Positions 1 through 10,900 of a DNA stretch of 64,000 nucleotides are shown here, piece by piece; the stretch's first letter is position 1, and the number at the start of each line of letters is the position of its first letter. The stretch lies in the NCBI RefSeq assembly GCF_002270355.1, contig NZ_NJFZ01000015.1:62001-126000 (forward strand), given 5' to 3'. The notes beneath the pieces were generated by a model. It was not told the origin of the DNA, searched no databases, and saw only the letters and a list, made by a program, of their open reading frames with translations. Source of the stretch: Flectobacillus sp. BAB-3569. GTDB taxonomy: Bacteria; Bacteroidota; Bacteroidia; Cytophagales; Spirosomataceae. The position numbers and the translations under genes are program-made.

Positions 1-422
1 TCACCGCTGAGTTTGAAACGAATCAAATTTAATTGCGAGCCATTATCGGAACCCTTGCTTACATAAGTCGCATAAATCCAACCATTTTGGGCATATTGAG
101 GGTGTACTCTCAAGTCTAATAAACCACCCTGTCCTTTTACAAATACATCCGTAGGCGCTCCCGAAAGTTCGGTCGTTTTTCCTCCCGAATAGCGGTAAAA
201 TTTACCTTGTTTCTCTGTAAAAAGTAAGTCACCACTAGGAAGAAAGTCCATTCCCCAGATAATATCCTTGTCGTTGACAATGATATTAGTTTTGATCTTT
301 GGTTGCGTATCTGCGGTAGTAATTTCTGTAGTTGGTTCTAATCCTCCATTAGTTTTGCAGGAGAATCCAGAACAAACAGATATAATTGATAAACAAGCAT
401 ATCCTACAAGTAGATTTTTCAT
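1..422 (-). CDS. PQQ-dependent sugar dehydrogenase, N-terminal part (runs off window)
   Basis: The reading frame opens at an ATG at 422 and stays open to base 1, so only about 140 N-terminal residues are visible. It starts with a hydrophobic segment ending near GFSCK, which could be a lipoprotein signal. The sequence DIIWGMDFLPSGDLLFTEK followed by GKFYRYSGGKTTELSG and GQGGLLDLRVHPQYAQNGWIY is typical of the first blades of the soluble aldose/glucose-sorbosone dehydrogenase beta-propeller. Members oxidise sugars with PQQ in the periplasm; the substrate cannot be told from this fragment. A CAAAAGTA box (455-462, minus-strand TACTTTTG) upstream resembles a Bacteroidota -7 element, but no -33 box is obvious. 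Confidence 0.85.
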   Translation of the reverse strand, partial: MKNLLVGYACLSIISVCSGFSCKTNGGLEPTTEITTADTQPKIKTNIIVNDKDIIWGMDFLPSGDLLFTEKQGKFYRYSGGKTTELSGAPTDVFVKGQGGLLDLRVHPQYAQNGWIYATYVSKGSDNGSQLNLIRFKLSG

Positions 423-557
423 AAAGAATTGAATTTTAGTTTTTGAATTTGTTACAAAAGTATAATAATCAGGCTTTTCTCTGTCGGGGCTGTAGGGCTT
501 TCTGTATCGGATTGTGAGTCTATGGATGGTATATATCCTAAAATCCGAAACCCATTC

Positions 558-1520
558 CTATAATTTAATTTTTTCTCCTTGTTGTGGAAAAATGATATTT
601 AAGCCTAGTGGATTCTGCGTTTTTACCTGTTCAATAATTTTTTGCTCGTTCACAGCTGGAGGCTTTAAATGCGTAATAACAACATTTAGGCCTTTGAGAT
701 TTTCTTTTCCTGCAAGGTCTGCCAAAATATTCATTTCTTTCATAAGCCATTGTGGCGTTAGGTGACCAAACAGTAGATGATTTGGTTGTTCGTTGGGAAA
801 CGAAACCTCTATGAGGATTCCTTTCAATTGCTTGTTTTTGATCAATGGGGCTACGTTTTTCCAAAGATTTTTCAACTTTCCAGCTTTTTCTAATTCATCG
901 GGTCCTGTATCTCCCAAATATAAAACATAAGAATCTTGGTGTTTTATCAAGAATGCGGTACTCTCAAAAGGCTCTATATGACTCAAGGAAAATGCTTTTA
1001 CTGTCATGTCTGTTCCTGCAATCTTTTCCTCTGTTTCGAGTGGTAAAGTGGCATAATGGTATTTTTTCAAAAGGACACCAACACCTGCATCGCCAAAATT
1101 TACCCAAGTTTTATCATTGAAATAGTTTTCTTGCATAATAGTCATGCACTTTTGTGTAGCATAAATACTCTTTGCAGTGTCGCCAGGAGAATTAATGATA
1201 AGTCCAGAAACATGGTCGAGATGTGGGTGAGAAATAAAATAACCTTTAATGTATTTTCTCATCACCTGCGAAGCCGATAAAGTAAATGTTTTTTTCTCTA
1301 CGGCTTTTTGTAAACCAGCGTAAACTGTTCCAGCGTCTAAGGCCACAAATTGCTCCGAACCACTTGGTCCGAGCATATAACACGACATATTACTTTCGTC
1401 GGTACCACCTTTTACGCCTAGCGGAATTAGGTCAAAACTTGATTTTTGTCCCCATGTACTCCAACTTATTAAGGTTAGTGTAAGGAGAGAATAGAGTTTG
1501 TGTTTGTTGAATCGAATCAT
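558..1520 (-). CDS. Secreted class II 3',5'-cyclic-nucleotide phosphodiesterase (MBL fold)
   Basis: A 320-residue protein with an N-terminal signal peptide (residues 1-24, ending near STWGQ), so it should act in the periplasm. HPHLDH at 98-103 is the metal-binding signature of class II cyclic nucleotide phosphodiesterases (CpdP/yeast PDE1 type, metallo-beta-lactamase fold). A later LYLGDTGPDE and a C-terminal VVITHLKPP supply further metal ligands of the fold. The family hydrolyses cAMP or cGMP to the 5' monophosphate. Length and motif order fit a complete enzyme. It is transcribed toward the sugar dehydrogenase fragment with a gap of about 135 bases, so co-transcription is possible but not shown. 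The physiological substrate is inferred from the family. Confidence 0.85.
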   Translation of the reverse strand: MIRFNKHKLYSLLTLTLISWSTWGQKSSFDLIPLGVKGGTDESNMSCYMLGPSGSEQFVALDAGTVYAGLQKAVEKKTFTLSASQVMRKYIKGYFISHPHLDHVSGLIINSPGDTAKSIYATQKCMTIMQENYFNDKTWVNFGDAGVGVLLKKYHYATLPLETEEKIAGTDMTVKAFSLSHIEPFESTAFLIKHQDSYVLYLGDTGPDELEKAGKLKNLWKNVAPLIKNKQLKGILIEVSFPNEQPNHLLFGHLTPQWLMKEMNILADLAGKENLKGLNVVITHLKPPAVNEQKIIEQVKTQNPLGLNIIFPQQGEKIKL

Positions 1521-1863
1521 AATGTTAATATATAATCTGCTACAAGATATAGCTTAGTTAAAACTGTAAAGTTAAGGTATTAAAGCTTAAATGTTGGAAT
1601 AAGAATACATTTAAACAATTTAGCGTTTGTGTACTTGAATGTTGGAATACTTTTTGCTAAAAATTGAATTAAAAAGGCTGTTATTTTTTGCATAAACTTA
1701 AAAAAGTGACATTTGTGGCTTTTTATTTATCATTTAATTTCTATATTTAAAAAAAGAAATTGTTCTTTCGGCATAATCCTTGATAGGTGTTTTTCTGGAC
1801 AAATTGATATTTCAAGAAAGCAGCGACCTAACTATTCTTTATATTGTTTCAACCCATGTACTT
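1521..1863. other. AT-rich intergenic region between divergent genes
   Basis: This 343-base gap separates the phosphodiesterase (minus) from the glycosyltransferase-like gene (plus) and must hold both promoters. It is very AT-rich. No RNA gene, hairpin terminator or convincing TTTG/TAnnTTTG pair was seen. A TTG codon at 1780 is in frame with the downstream gene, but the ATG at 1864 is the better start. Confidence 0.4.
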
Positions 1864-2820
1864 ATGTTTGAAAAAATCCTTAACAAATTTCTGAGCTTGA
1901 TTGTCTTACTTCGTCACGGACGAATGACGCCATATGTTAGATATTATTACCGTCACACATATCGGTGTCAGCTCACGCAGTGGAAGTATGTGTTGCAGGA
2001 CTATGTATTCAGAAAGCCATATAAAGAAATAGAGTTTCAAGGAGAATTTGCCCCTGAACTAGAATTTACAATTCCATTTGCCTATTGGCATTTTAAAAAT
2101 GGTACCTTAAAAAGTACCAAAGGTGCTTTGTTTACGAAAGAAATGTATTTCTTTTCTCCGCATCATGAAGAAGTCTTTGATGTGAGAACCAACGAGGGTA
2201 ATTATAATTTTGAACTTCCACGAGTACTCTATAGTCAGGATTATGATATGACGAAATGGCTTGAAGTACCTTATAAAGAGCACTTTAAGAATGATGTTTA
2301 CGTCTATGACAAGCCAATGTTGATGATTGCCAATCGATACAATATGGAATGGGGAGGTCCTCCAATTAGTTTTTATAGTATCGAAGATTTGGACTTTATG
2401 ATTAGTCACCTGAAAAAAGACTATACCATTCTTTACAACCGCCCACGCCCTCAGAATATTACCAATGACACCAGCGATATTTACGAACTCAATGACTACG
2501 AATGGTTGGCAGAAACGCATCCTGAAGTAGTTTTGATGGAGGATTTGTATAAAGAAAATAAAATTAAAGCGAGAAATTACAACCATTTCCAGCTATCTGT
2601 GTATGCCAATTGTGAGAAGTTTATTTCAATTCATGGAGGCACAGCAGCCTTGGCAAGTTGTTTTAAAGGCTCTAATATAATCTTATCTAAAAAAGGACCA
2701 GAGCATCATTTCGGGTGTTTCAAAACACTTTTTCCTAAACTTTCAGGAGCTACGATTTATCACGCCAAAACCAATGAAGAGGCTAGAGACTTTGTGCTAA
2801 AACATTACGTAAAATCATAA
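1864..2820 (+). CDS. Putative glycosyltransferase, surface polysaccharide related
   Basis: A 318-residue protein read from the in-frame ATG at 1864; a longer version would need a TTG start at 1780. The family is not firmly recognised. The C-terminal part contains QLSVYANCEKFISIHGGTA followed by a small-residue-rich stretch and SKKGPEH, which resembles the nucleotide-sugar end of some glycosyltransferases, where a conserved glycine-rich turn follows a beta-strand. The N-terminus is basic and aromatic-rich with no signal peptide, which suits a cytoplasmic enzyme. Only 4 bases separate it from the flippase gene, so the two are probably one operon for building and exporting a surface glycan. The assignment rests mostly on that context. 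Confidence 0.55.
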   Translation: MFEKILNKFLSLIVLLRHGRMTPYVRYYYRHTYRCQLTQWKYVLQDYVFRKPYKEIEFQGEFAPELEFTIPFAYWHFKNGTLKSTKGALFTKEMYFFSPHHEEVFDVRTNEGNYNFELPRVLYSQDYDMTKWLEVPYKEHFKNDVYVYDKPMLMIANRYNMEWGGPPISFYSIEDLDFMISHLKKDYTILYNRPRPQNITNDTSDIYELNDYEWLAETHPEVVLMEDLYKENKIKARNYNHFQLSVYANCEKFISIHGGTAALASCFKGSNIILSKKGPEHHFGCFKTLFPKLSGATIYHAKTNEEARDFVLKHYVKS

Positions 2821-2824
2821 CCGT

Positions 2825-4153
2825 ATGGCAAATAACTATTGGTTAAAATCTGGTTTCTTGAATATTCTCCAAAGTTTGACAAACGTACTTTTTGGCTTTG
2901 GAGGATTTTATATGTTGGTACGTGTTTTGGACAAAAATCAGTTTGGCGCTTGGACGCTCTTTATGACTACCACTTCTATTTTAGAGGTAATTCGTAATGG
3001 TTTGATAGGGAATGCGCTAGTAAAATTTTTATCAGGTGCGAAACCCGAAGAGAAAACCCCAATTATTACGGCTTCGGTAACAATTAGTGCATCGCTTTCG
3101 GTTTTTTGTGTATTGCTGAATCTAATTTTTTCACATTTTCTCAGTGTAATGTGGCATACGCCTGAGCTGGAGCCGATGTTTTATGTGCATAATATCACGT
3201 TTTTACTCTCAGGAGTTTTAGCCATATTCAATAGCGTCGAGCAAGCGCATTTAGCTTTCAATGGTGTATTCATTACCACCTTTGTGCGTCAGGCTGTACT
3301 ATTTTTATTTATTCTGGTTTGCTTCGTTACTAAGTTTACCATACCATTAGCGTACCTAGTGTATATTCAAATTGTGGCGGTTGTAATTGCGACCTTAATC
3401 GGATATAGCTATGCCAGAAAACATTTGACATTGGATCGACAGTTACACAAAGAATGGATTAGTAAATTATTTCATTTTGGAAAATATACCTTCGGTACAT
3501 CGGTAAGCTCTATTCTGTCGGGGACTATCGACCAAATGATGCTTGGAGCTATGCTTTCTCCTGTGGCTTCGGGGGCATTTAATGTGGCAGTAAGAATTAC
3601 CAATCTGATAGAAATACCTACTAATTCTATCGCTACCATTGTATTTCCACAAAGTGCCAAGCGTGCGCAGGAGGGTATCGATGGTGTTCGCTATTTGTAT
3701 GAAAAATCGGTAGGAACAATCTTAGCATTGGTGATTCCAGCGATTATTTTTCTGTATTTATTTTCAGATTTAATTGTCAATATTATAGCTGGAGGAAAGT
3801 ACGATGACTCGATTCCTTTATTGAAAATCACGTTATTGTATTGCATTTTTGTACCTTTTGGTCGTCAATTTGGTATTGTAATCGACTCTATCGGAAAAAC
3901 AAAACTGACCTTTTCTGTGGTAGTTTTTTCAGCTTGTTTGAATATTGCGATGAACTATTTTTTGATCAGTTCGCAAGGGGTGATGGGAGCAGCGAGGGCA
4001 ACTTTAGTGTCGAGTATCATAGGTTTTATCATAGGACAAGTAATTTTGTATAAAGAACTAAAAGTTAATGTACTTCACCCGTTTATTTATGCTTTTAGAT
4101 TTTATCCAGAATTTTATCATCAATATATCAAGCCTCGTTTAAAAAAGGCTTGA
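2825..4153 (+). CDS. Wzx-like oligosaccharide flippase (MOP superfamily)
   Basis: A 442-residue, strongly hydrophobic protein with about 12 predicted membrane segments spread along its length. It starts with NYWLKSGFLNILQSL and contains FGKYTFGTSVSSILSGTIDQ around the middle, a pattern typical of polysaccharide flippases that move undecaprenyl-linked repeat units across the inner membrane. The C-terminus is short, basic and cytoplasmic. The ATG at 2825 follows the upstream stop by 4 bases, so translational coupling is likely. No Wzy polymerase or other sugar-transfer gene is visible next to it, so this is a small or isolated glycan locus rather than a full capsule cluster. Confidence 0.85.
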   Translation: MANNYWLKSGFLNILQSLTNVLFGFGGFYMLVRVLDKNQFGAWTLFMTTTSILEVIRNGLIGNALVKFLSGAKPEEKTPIITASVTISASLSVFCVLLNLIFSHFLSVMWHTPELEPMFYVHNITFLLSGVLAIFNSVEQAHLAFNGVFITTFVRQAVLFLFILVCFVTKFTIPLAYLVYIQIVAVVIATLIGYSYARKHLTLDRQLHKEWISKLFHFGKYTFGTSVSSILSGTIDQMMLGAMLSPVASGAFNVAVRITNLIEIPTNSIATIVFPQSAKRAQEGIDGVRYLYEKSVGTILALVIPAIIFLYLFSDLIVNIIAGGKYDDSIPLLKITLLYCIFVPFGRQFGIVIDSIGKTKLTFSVVVFSACLNIAMNYFLISSQGVMGAARATLVSSIIGFIIGQVILYKELKVNVLHPFIYAFRFYPEFYHQYIKPRLKKA

Positions 4154-4203
4154 TATGAAGTCTTTTGAATGAAAAAGTATTGAAGAATGCAGAAGAGATA
4201 ACT

Positions 4204-4318
4204 GGTTCAAGACTTAGTCTTGGATCTATTTTTTTAAACAGTTTTAAAACTGAAGCAAGAGTGAGTCCGAGACAAAGTCTCGAACTATACATGACTGGTT
4301 CAAGACTTAGTCTTGAAT
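4204..4318 (+). repeat. REP-like palindromic repeat, locus 1
   Basis: The element has a 15-base near-palindrome CAAGACTTAGTCTTG, an AT-rich spacer, then the perfect palindrome CAGTTTTAAAACTG. A variant arm with GAGACAAAGTCTC and a second CAAGACTTAGTCTTG follow. The same arrangement occurs at five other intergenic sites in the window, in both orientations. It lies between the flippase and the GH2 gene. Confidence 0.8.
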
Positions 4319-4451
4319 CAGGAAATCGACAATCATCAGGATGATACATGATGGAGTGAAGACATTTGGAAGCTATATTTGATAGTTTAGGCTTATTAGG
4401 ATTTTTTATACTACTAAGCTATTCTTATTTGTATAACTTACCATTTTAACC

Positions 4452-7358
4452 GTGAAAAAAACCCTCCAAAATCTATTCATTGCATCATTTGTCCTGATAA
4501 GTTTCGCTTCGATAGGACAATCAAAAAAACTTAATCTACAAGGAACATGGCGATTTGCGATTGATTCCTTGGATAAAGGCGTACAAGAAAAATGGTTTTC
4601 TCAAAAACTAAAAGACAAGGTAAAGTTACCCGGCTCCATGCTTGAAAATGGCAAAGGAAATGCAGTAACACTTCAGACCCAATGGACGGGTAGTATATAT
4701 GATAGTTCGTGGTATTTTAATCCTCGCATGGCAAAGTATCGCCAAGGTCCTCGCCCAAAATTCCCCTTTTGGCTTACTCCTAAAAAACATTACGTAGGCG
4801 GTGCATGGTACCAAAGAGATATTACTATTCCGTCTGACTGGAGAAATCAACGTATTTGGCTAAATCTTGAACGTCCACATTACGAAACGCGCGTGTGGAT
4901 TGATAATCAGGAAATAGGACTGCAAAATTCTCTTTGTGTAGCCCATGTTTATGATTTAACAGGCAAACTCAGTACTGGCAAGCATACGATAACAGTTCGT
5001 GTTGACAATAAGACAAAAGAAATCAACGTAGGAAAGGATTCTCACAGTATTACAGATCACACGCAAGGAAACTGGAATGGCATTGTTGGCAAGATGGAAT
5101 TGGGTACCGAAGGACAGGTGTGGCTTTCAGATGTGCAGGTATACCCGAATGTGAAGGAAAAACTTGCTAAAATAGTCATTCAACTAGAAAATAATCTGCC
5201 AGCTACAGTTTCGGGAAAAATTAACCTTTTTGCTAAAAGTTTTAATGCCACTAAACAACATTCAGTCACACCGCTTGCTGTAGATTTTAAGGCAGAGAGA
5301 GGTAGTAATACCTTAGCTTACACATTACCAATGGGTGACAATTTTCTGACTTGGGATGAATATGTACCTGCTTTGTATAAGTTAAATGTACAAGTTTCTA
5401 CTAAGGAAGGTGTACAATCGGTAAGAGATGTTCAGTTTGGCATGAGAGATTTTGCCATTAATGGAACTCGTTTTGAGATAAATGGACGACCAATATTTTT
5501 GAGAGGAACGGTTGAAAATTGCCAGTTTCCTTTGACTGGATATGCACCAATGGATGTGGCATCTTGGGAGAAAGTCTTCAGAAAAGCCAAATCCTATGGA
5601 CTAAATCACTTCCGTTTTCATTCGTATTGTCCTCCCGAAGCTGCCTTTATTGCTGCCGATTTAGTGGGTATTTATCTACAACCTGAAGGGCCAAGTTGGG
5701 CAAATCACGGTTCGTCTTTGGGCGATGGTCACCCGATTGATCAGTATATCATGGACGAGACCAACCGCATGGCGAAAGCTTATGGTAATTATGCCTCTTT
5801 TTGTATGTTGGCTTACGGCAATGAACCAAGAGGAGGAAAGCAGGTAGATTATTTGACAAAGTTCATTAAATACTGGCAAGCGAAGGACCCTCGTCGTAAA
5901 TATACAGGTGCTTCGGTAGCTATGAGTTGGCCATTAGTTCCTGCAAACGAATATATGATTAAGTCGGGACCACGCGGTTTGCCTTGGGATAAGCTCCCTT
6001 CAAGCAGTGCTGATTTTGGAGATAAGGTCAAAAACTTTACAGTCCCTTACGTTACTCACGAGTTAGGTCAATGGTGTGTATTCCCTAATTTTGATGAAAT
6101 CAAAAAGTACAAAGGTTTGTATGAAGCTCGTAACTATGAACTTTTTCAAGAAGATTTGAAGGATAGAGGAATGGCAGATAGGGGCAAAGATTTCTTTATG
6201 GCTTCTGGAAAATTACAAGCTATTAGTTACAAGCACGAAATGGAAATGGCATTTAGAACGCCACTTTCGGCAGGATTTCAGATGCTCGGACTCAACGACT
6301 ATTCAGGACAAGGAACCGCTTTAGTTGGTTTGCTGGATAGTTTTTGGGAGGAAAAAGGCTATATCGATGCCAAAGAGTTCCGTCAATTTTGTGACTCAAC
6401 AGTTATTTTAACTCGTTTCCCAAAATTTGTTTTTCAGCAAAATGAAAGTATTCAAATACCAATTGAGTTGTTTCATTTTGGACAAAAAGCCTTGTCAAAA
6501 GCAGTAATTGCATGGCAAATTGTTGATTCAGAAGGGAAACCTGTGGAAGCAGGTGAGTTTCAGCCCGCAGATTATGTTATTGGGAATAACCTGTCAGTTG
6601 GAAAAATTACGTTTAATCCTCAGCAAATTAATCAAGCACAAAAACTATTACTTAAAGCGTCTATCAAAGGTTCTTCAATTCAGAACGAGTGGGCGTTTTG
6701 GGTATATCCAAAAACTTTGCCAGCTGTAAAATCAGAGGAAGTTTATTCATGTAATAGTTTAGATGAAAAAGCTTTGCAGATTTTGGAAAAAGGAGGAAAG
6801 GTCTTTTTACAGGCTGCTGGGAAAATTGAAAGGGGGAAAGAAGTCGTTAATTATCTACAACCTGTTTTTTGGAATACCTCATGGTTCAAAATGCGCCCAC
6901 CACATACTTTGGGTTTTGTCTGTGATCCTAAACATCCAGCCTTCCAATCGTTTCCTACAGATTTTCACGCCAACGTGCAGTGGTGGGAATTAGTCAATAA
7001 AACACAGGTGATGCTGTTAGATGAATTTCCAAAAGGATTCAAACCTGTAGTTCAACCCATAGATACTTGGTTTTTGAATAGACCGTTGGGCTTAATTGTG
7101 GAGGCAAAAGTGGGCAAAGGAAAGCTATTGATTTGTAGTGCAGACCTTAGTTGGAATTTAGATACAAGACCCGTAGCTCGCCAATTAGCTTATAGCTTGC
7201 AGCAGTATATGGCCTCTTCGGCGTTTAATCCACAGACATCGGTAGATTTACAGGTAGTGAAAAATCTCTTTGACAAGTCCTACAATCCTAATTTTAATAC
7301 TTACACCAAAGACGCACCAGATGAGTTGAAAGTGAAAAAGAATGGAATGAATCCTTAG
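4452..7358 (+). CDS. Secreted glycoside hydrolase family 2 enzyme
   Basis: A 968-residue protein with a GTG start and a signal peptide ending near residue 23 (SIGQS). A GH2 sugar-binding jelly-roll follows (LNLQGTWRFAID and WIDNQEIG), then an immunoglobulin-like domain, then a TIM barrel opening near RFEINGRPIFLRGT. The acid/base glutamate is E458 in AYGNEPRGG, and E537 in VTHELGQW is the likely nucleophile. Known family activities include beta-galactosidase, beta-glucuronidase and beta-mannosidase; the sequence does not settle which applies. The protein should act in the periplasm or on the cell surface. It stands alone upstream of a SusC/SusD pair, with a strong terminator between them, so any shared role would not rest on one operon. 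Confidence 0.85.
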   Translation: MKKTLQNLFIASFVLISFASIGQSKKLNLQGTWRFAIDSLDKGVQEKWFSQKLKDKVKLPGSMLENGKGNAVTLQTQWTGSIYDSSWYFNPRMAKYRQGPRPKFPFWLTPKKHYVGGAWYQRDITIPSDWRNQRIWLNLERPHYETRVWIDNQEIGLQNSLCVAHVYDLTGKLSTGKHTITVRVDNKTKEINVGKDSHSITDHTQGNWNGIVGKMELGTEGQVWLSDVQVYPNVKEKLAKIVIQLENNLPATVSGKINLFAKSFNATKQHSVTPLAVDFKAERGSNTLAYTLPMGDNFLTWDEYVPALYKLNVQVSTKEGVQSVRDVQFGMRDFAINGTRFEINGRPIFLRGTVENCQFPLTGYAPMDVASWEKVFRKAKSYGLNHFRFHSYCPPEAAFIAADLVGIYLQPEGPSWANHGSSLGDGHPIDQYIMDETNRMAKAYGNYASFCMLAYGNEPRGGKQVDYLTKFIKYWQAKDPRRKYTGASVAMSWPLVPANEYMIKSGPRGLPWDKLPSSSADFGDKVKNFTVPYVTHELGQWCVFPNFDEIKKYKGLYEARNYELFQEDLKDRGMADRGKDFFMASGKLQAISYKHEMEMAFRTPLSAGFQMLGLNDYSGQGTALVGLLDSFWEEKGYIDAKEFRQFCDSTVILTRFPKFVFQQNESIQIPIELFHFGQKALSKAVIAWQIVDSEGKPVEAGEFQPADYVIGNNLSVGKITFNPQQINQAQKLLLKASIKGSSIQNEWAFWVYPKTLPAVKSEEVYSCNSLDEKALQILEKGGKVFLQAAGKIERGKEVVNYLQPVFWNTSWFKMRPPHTLGFVCDPKHPAFQSFPTDFHANVQWWELVNKTQVMLLDEFPKGFKPVVQPIDTWFLNRPLGLIVEAKVGKGKLLICSADLSWNLDTRPVARQLAYSLQQYMASSAFNPQTSVDLQVVKNLFDKSYNPNFNTYTKDAPDELKVKKNGMNP

Positions 7359-7382
7359 GATTAGCGACATATCAAAGTTCTT

Positions 7383-7429
7383 ATTCCTCCAAGTATACGA
7401 CTTCTGTTGTATTCTTGGAGGAATTTTTT
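7383..7429 (+). terminator. Rho-independent terminator after the GH2 gene
   Basis: An 11-base perfect stem (ATTCCTCCAAG / CTTGGAGGAAT) with a 20-base loop is followed by a run of six T. It lies 25 bases after the GH2 stop codon. Confidence 0.85.
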
Positions 7430-7942
7430 GAGGTAAGCATTAAAAGCTAAAACCAATCACCAATAAGCCTATGAAGGTAGTATTTAGTATTGTGTAACTA
7501 TCTGAAAATGAGTTTTTAAGATAATGAATTGAGATGTTTTTAAAAATTATTAATAAAATATTTTAAAAATATATATGGTCTTTTAATTCCTCATTTAACC
7601 TAAATTGCAATTGATTTTATCCTGAAAATTCTACTTTGAAGATATTTTATTGGAATTATCTTGCTTTTGGTGAGTATTTTTCCTGCGAAACTTATTATTA
7701 AAATAATTTACAAGAAATTAATATTTAATAATTTATTTTATTAATTTGGTTGCGAAATCTAACTAAGCCTTTCAATACTAATAGCCAAAAAGATTTCAAA
7801 ACCGCATCAACTTACCATATTTAAACCATGAAAAACAATGAAAGGAGGGAAGCTTTTTCTCCGTAACGCTCTAAAACTATTTATTTCAAATTCGCTCAAT
7901 CAGAGCTCCAATTTTCAATTTTCATCATTTTAATTCCTAACA
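7430..7942 (+). promoter_or_regulatory. Long AT-rich leader of the SusC/SusD operon
   Basis: A gene-free stretch of about 510 bases between the GH2 terminator and the SusC start. It is extremely AT-rich up to about 7760. A 12-codon open frame (7828-7866, MKNNERREAFSP) sits in the presumed 5' leader about 75 bases before the SusC ATG and could be a leader peptide or chance. No anti-sigma/sigma pair or hybrid two-component regulator is adjacent, so control of the pair is not evident from this window. Confidence 0.3.
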
Positions 7943-10900
7943 ATGAAAGCATGTAGAAAAATTTTTACTACGTTATTTGCTACACTCTTGATTTTGACTG
8001 GACAGTTCGTAATGGCTCAGCAGGTAGTCAAAGGAAAGGTCGTGGATAGCAATCAATCAGCCCTAGCAGGCGTAAGTATTTTAGTGAAAGGTACCACAAA
8101 AGGTACAGTAACAGATGGTTCGGGTAATTATACCATTTCAGTTGCTAAAAATGCCTCTTTGATTTTCCAATCATTGGGCTTCGCTACAAAGACCGTTGAA
8201 GTGTCGGGACGTACAACCATCGACGTGGTTTTGGAATCTACTTCTCAAGATCTTGATGAGGTGGTTGTTACGGCCTTAGGTATCAAGCGTGAACAAAAAG
8301 CCCTTGGTTATTCAATTGGTACGGTTTCTAGCAAGGAAATTACCGCTTCGGGTAATACCAACTTTGCTTCGGCATTGTACGGTAAAGTAGCAGGTGTTAA
8401 AATCTCTACGGCGCCAGGTGGTGCAACTTCAGCCGTAAACGTACAAGTACGTGGCGTTAACTCTTTGAATTACAACACACAACCACTTTATGTTGTGGAT
8501 GGTATCGTAATTCGTGACTTTAACCAAGCAGGTGCAAATGGTTTGAATAACGGCGGTTATTGGGATGATCAACGTATTCGTGGTAATGGTATCTTGGATA
8601 TTAACCCTGCCGATATTGCTAGTTTGTCAGTATTGAAAGGTGCATCAGCAACAGCCCTTTACGGTTCTGAAGCTTCGAATGGTGTAATTGTTATTACCAC
8701 AAAATCGGGTGTAAAAGGCAAAGGGTTAGGCGTTGAATTAAACTACACGTATAATCAAGAGCGTGTGGCATTTACGCCTCAATATCAGAATGTATATGGT
8801 CCTGGTTATGACCGTGCTACTAACTTGGCAGTTGGTGCCAACGAGGAAGGTTTTATCACAAATCCTGGTGGTTCTAAGCGAGTGAACTTTAGAGCTTATG
8901 GACAATTTGGTCCTAAGATGGATGGTAGAATGATGCCTTGGTGGGATGGAACTATGCAGTCGTATAGCGCAAAACCAAATAACTTCAATGATTTTTATCA
9001 GACTGGTTATAACTCAACGGTGAACGCTGCTTTCTCAAATGCTACTGACAAAGGTTCTTACCGTTTTTCTTACACAGGTACAGATTATGCTGGTATTATG
9101 CGTGGAAGTAATTTGAAACGTAATACTTTCAACTTAAACTCTTCTGTAAAATTGAGTAATAAAGTTACTGCCGATGTAGTAGTAAGTTATATCAACTCAA
9201 AAGTGCATAACCGTCCTGAGCAAATCAACCGTGTGACAGCTAACTATGGAGGTTTTTACAGCCGTGCGGAGGATATGAACAACTTCTTGAATCATTATCA
9301 AACGTCACAAGGATACAAATATGTACCATACAACGTTCCTGAACGTAATCCTTCAGAAGCTTTCAAATACAACATTCGTGGTGGCGATATTATGGATTTG
9401 TTATGGAATGCTTTGCGTAATAGCGAAGACGAAAACCAAGACCGTGTATTAAGCTCTGTTACCTTAAACTACAAAATCAACAATGAATTTGGTTTGCGTG
9501 GTCGTGTAGGAAATGACTTTACTAGTTTGGGTACTGAAGTAAAGAAATACAACGAATTTCCCGCTTTATTTAACTCAGGAAATAGTACTGGTGAATACCG
9601 TGTAGCTAGTGGTCGTTACTCAATCGTATATGGCGATGCGATGTTGACTTACGCGAAAAAATTGAATACAGATTTTGATTTGTCTGCTTCTGCTGGTGTA
9701 CAAGGTCGTCAGGAAAAATACTATGACCAATCAGTTGGTACAAATGGTGGCTTGGTAATCGAGAACTGGTTTAGTATGAACAACTCTACGAACGTATTGA
9801 ATGCTAGTGCTTCACGTAGAGAAATGATTAAGTTTGCTTACTTGGGTACTTTGAACGCAGCTTATAAAAATATGTTGTTTGTAGAAGGTACAGCTCGTCA
9901 GGAATACTCTTCAACATTGCCAGCAGGCAATAACAGCTATTTCTATACTTCGGTAAACTCTGGTTTTGTATTCTCGGATGCGTTCCAAATGCCGAACTTT
10001 ATGAACTACGGTAAAATCCGTGCTTCTTATGGTGTTGTTGGTAATGCACCCCCTTTGTATGTAGCTAATACAACTTATTCTCAAACGATTTTGCAAACAG
10101 CTTATGGCGCAGTTCCTGCTTTGAGAGCAAGTTCTAGCTATGGTAATGACAATATCAAACCTGAGCAAAAGTTTGAAAATGAATTTGGTTTAGAAACAAA
10201 ATTCTTCAAAAACAAATTAGGTTTTGATGTTACTTACTATAACAGCCGTATCAAAGATCAAATCCTTCAAACGTCTATTCCTACCAGTACAGGTGCTAGT
10301 TCGGTATTGGCAAACGTTGGTGAGCTTCGTTCTTTCGGTTGGGAAGCATCAATTTATGCAACTCCTATCAAAACACGTGATTTCACTTGGAATACTCGTA
10401 TCAATGCTGCTATTAACCGTACAAAAGTTGAGAAGTTGGCAAAAGGTATTCCTCAGTTAGTGGCTTATGATGCTGATCAATCTGCTATCAAAATTGTAGC
10501 TGACGAAGGTGATTATTTAGGAAATATTTACACTCACGTGCGTGCAACAGACTCAAAAGGTAACTTTATTATCTCTGAAGACGGTCTATATACTTTGACT
10601 TCTGACTACAAAAAAGTAGGTAACGTGATGCCGAAATTAGTAGGTGGTTTCTTGAACTCATTTAGCTACAAAAACTTCAGTTTAGACATCAACATGGATT
10701 ACCGTATCGGTGGACAATTGGTTTCAAACCCATTGTTGTATGCAACAGGTGCAGGTATGTTTGAATCAACAATGAAATATCGTGATGCCGAAAACGGTGG
10801 TTTACCATATTATGTTGACGGTAGTGGAAACAACGTATTGTTGTCAAGCCACACAGCAACTGCGCCAAACGGTGGTAAAGTATACCATGATGGTGTATTG

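Noticed and set aside
1780-1863. TTG-initiated N-terminal extension of the glycosyltransferase-like gene
   Set aside because: It uses a rare start, adds 28 residues without family-like sequence, and an in-frame ATG at 1864 gives a sensible protein.
2107-2586. Long open frame on the minus strand inside the glycosyltransferase-like gene
   Set aside because: It is a shadow of the plus-strand gene with no family features or start context.
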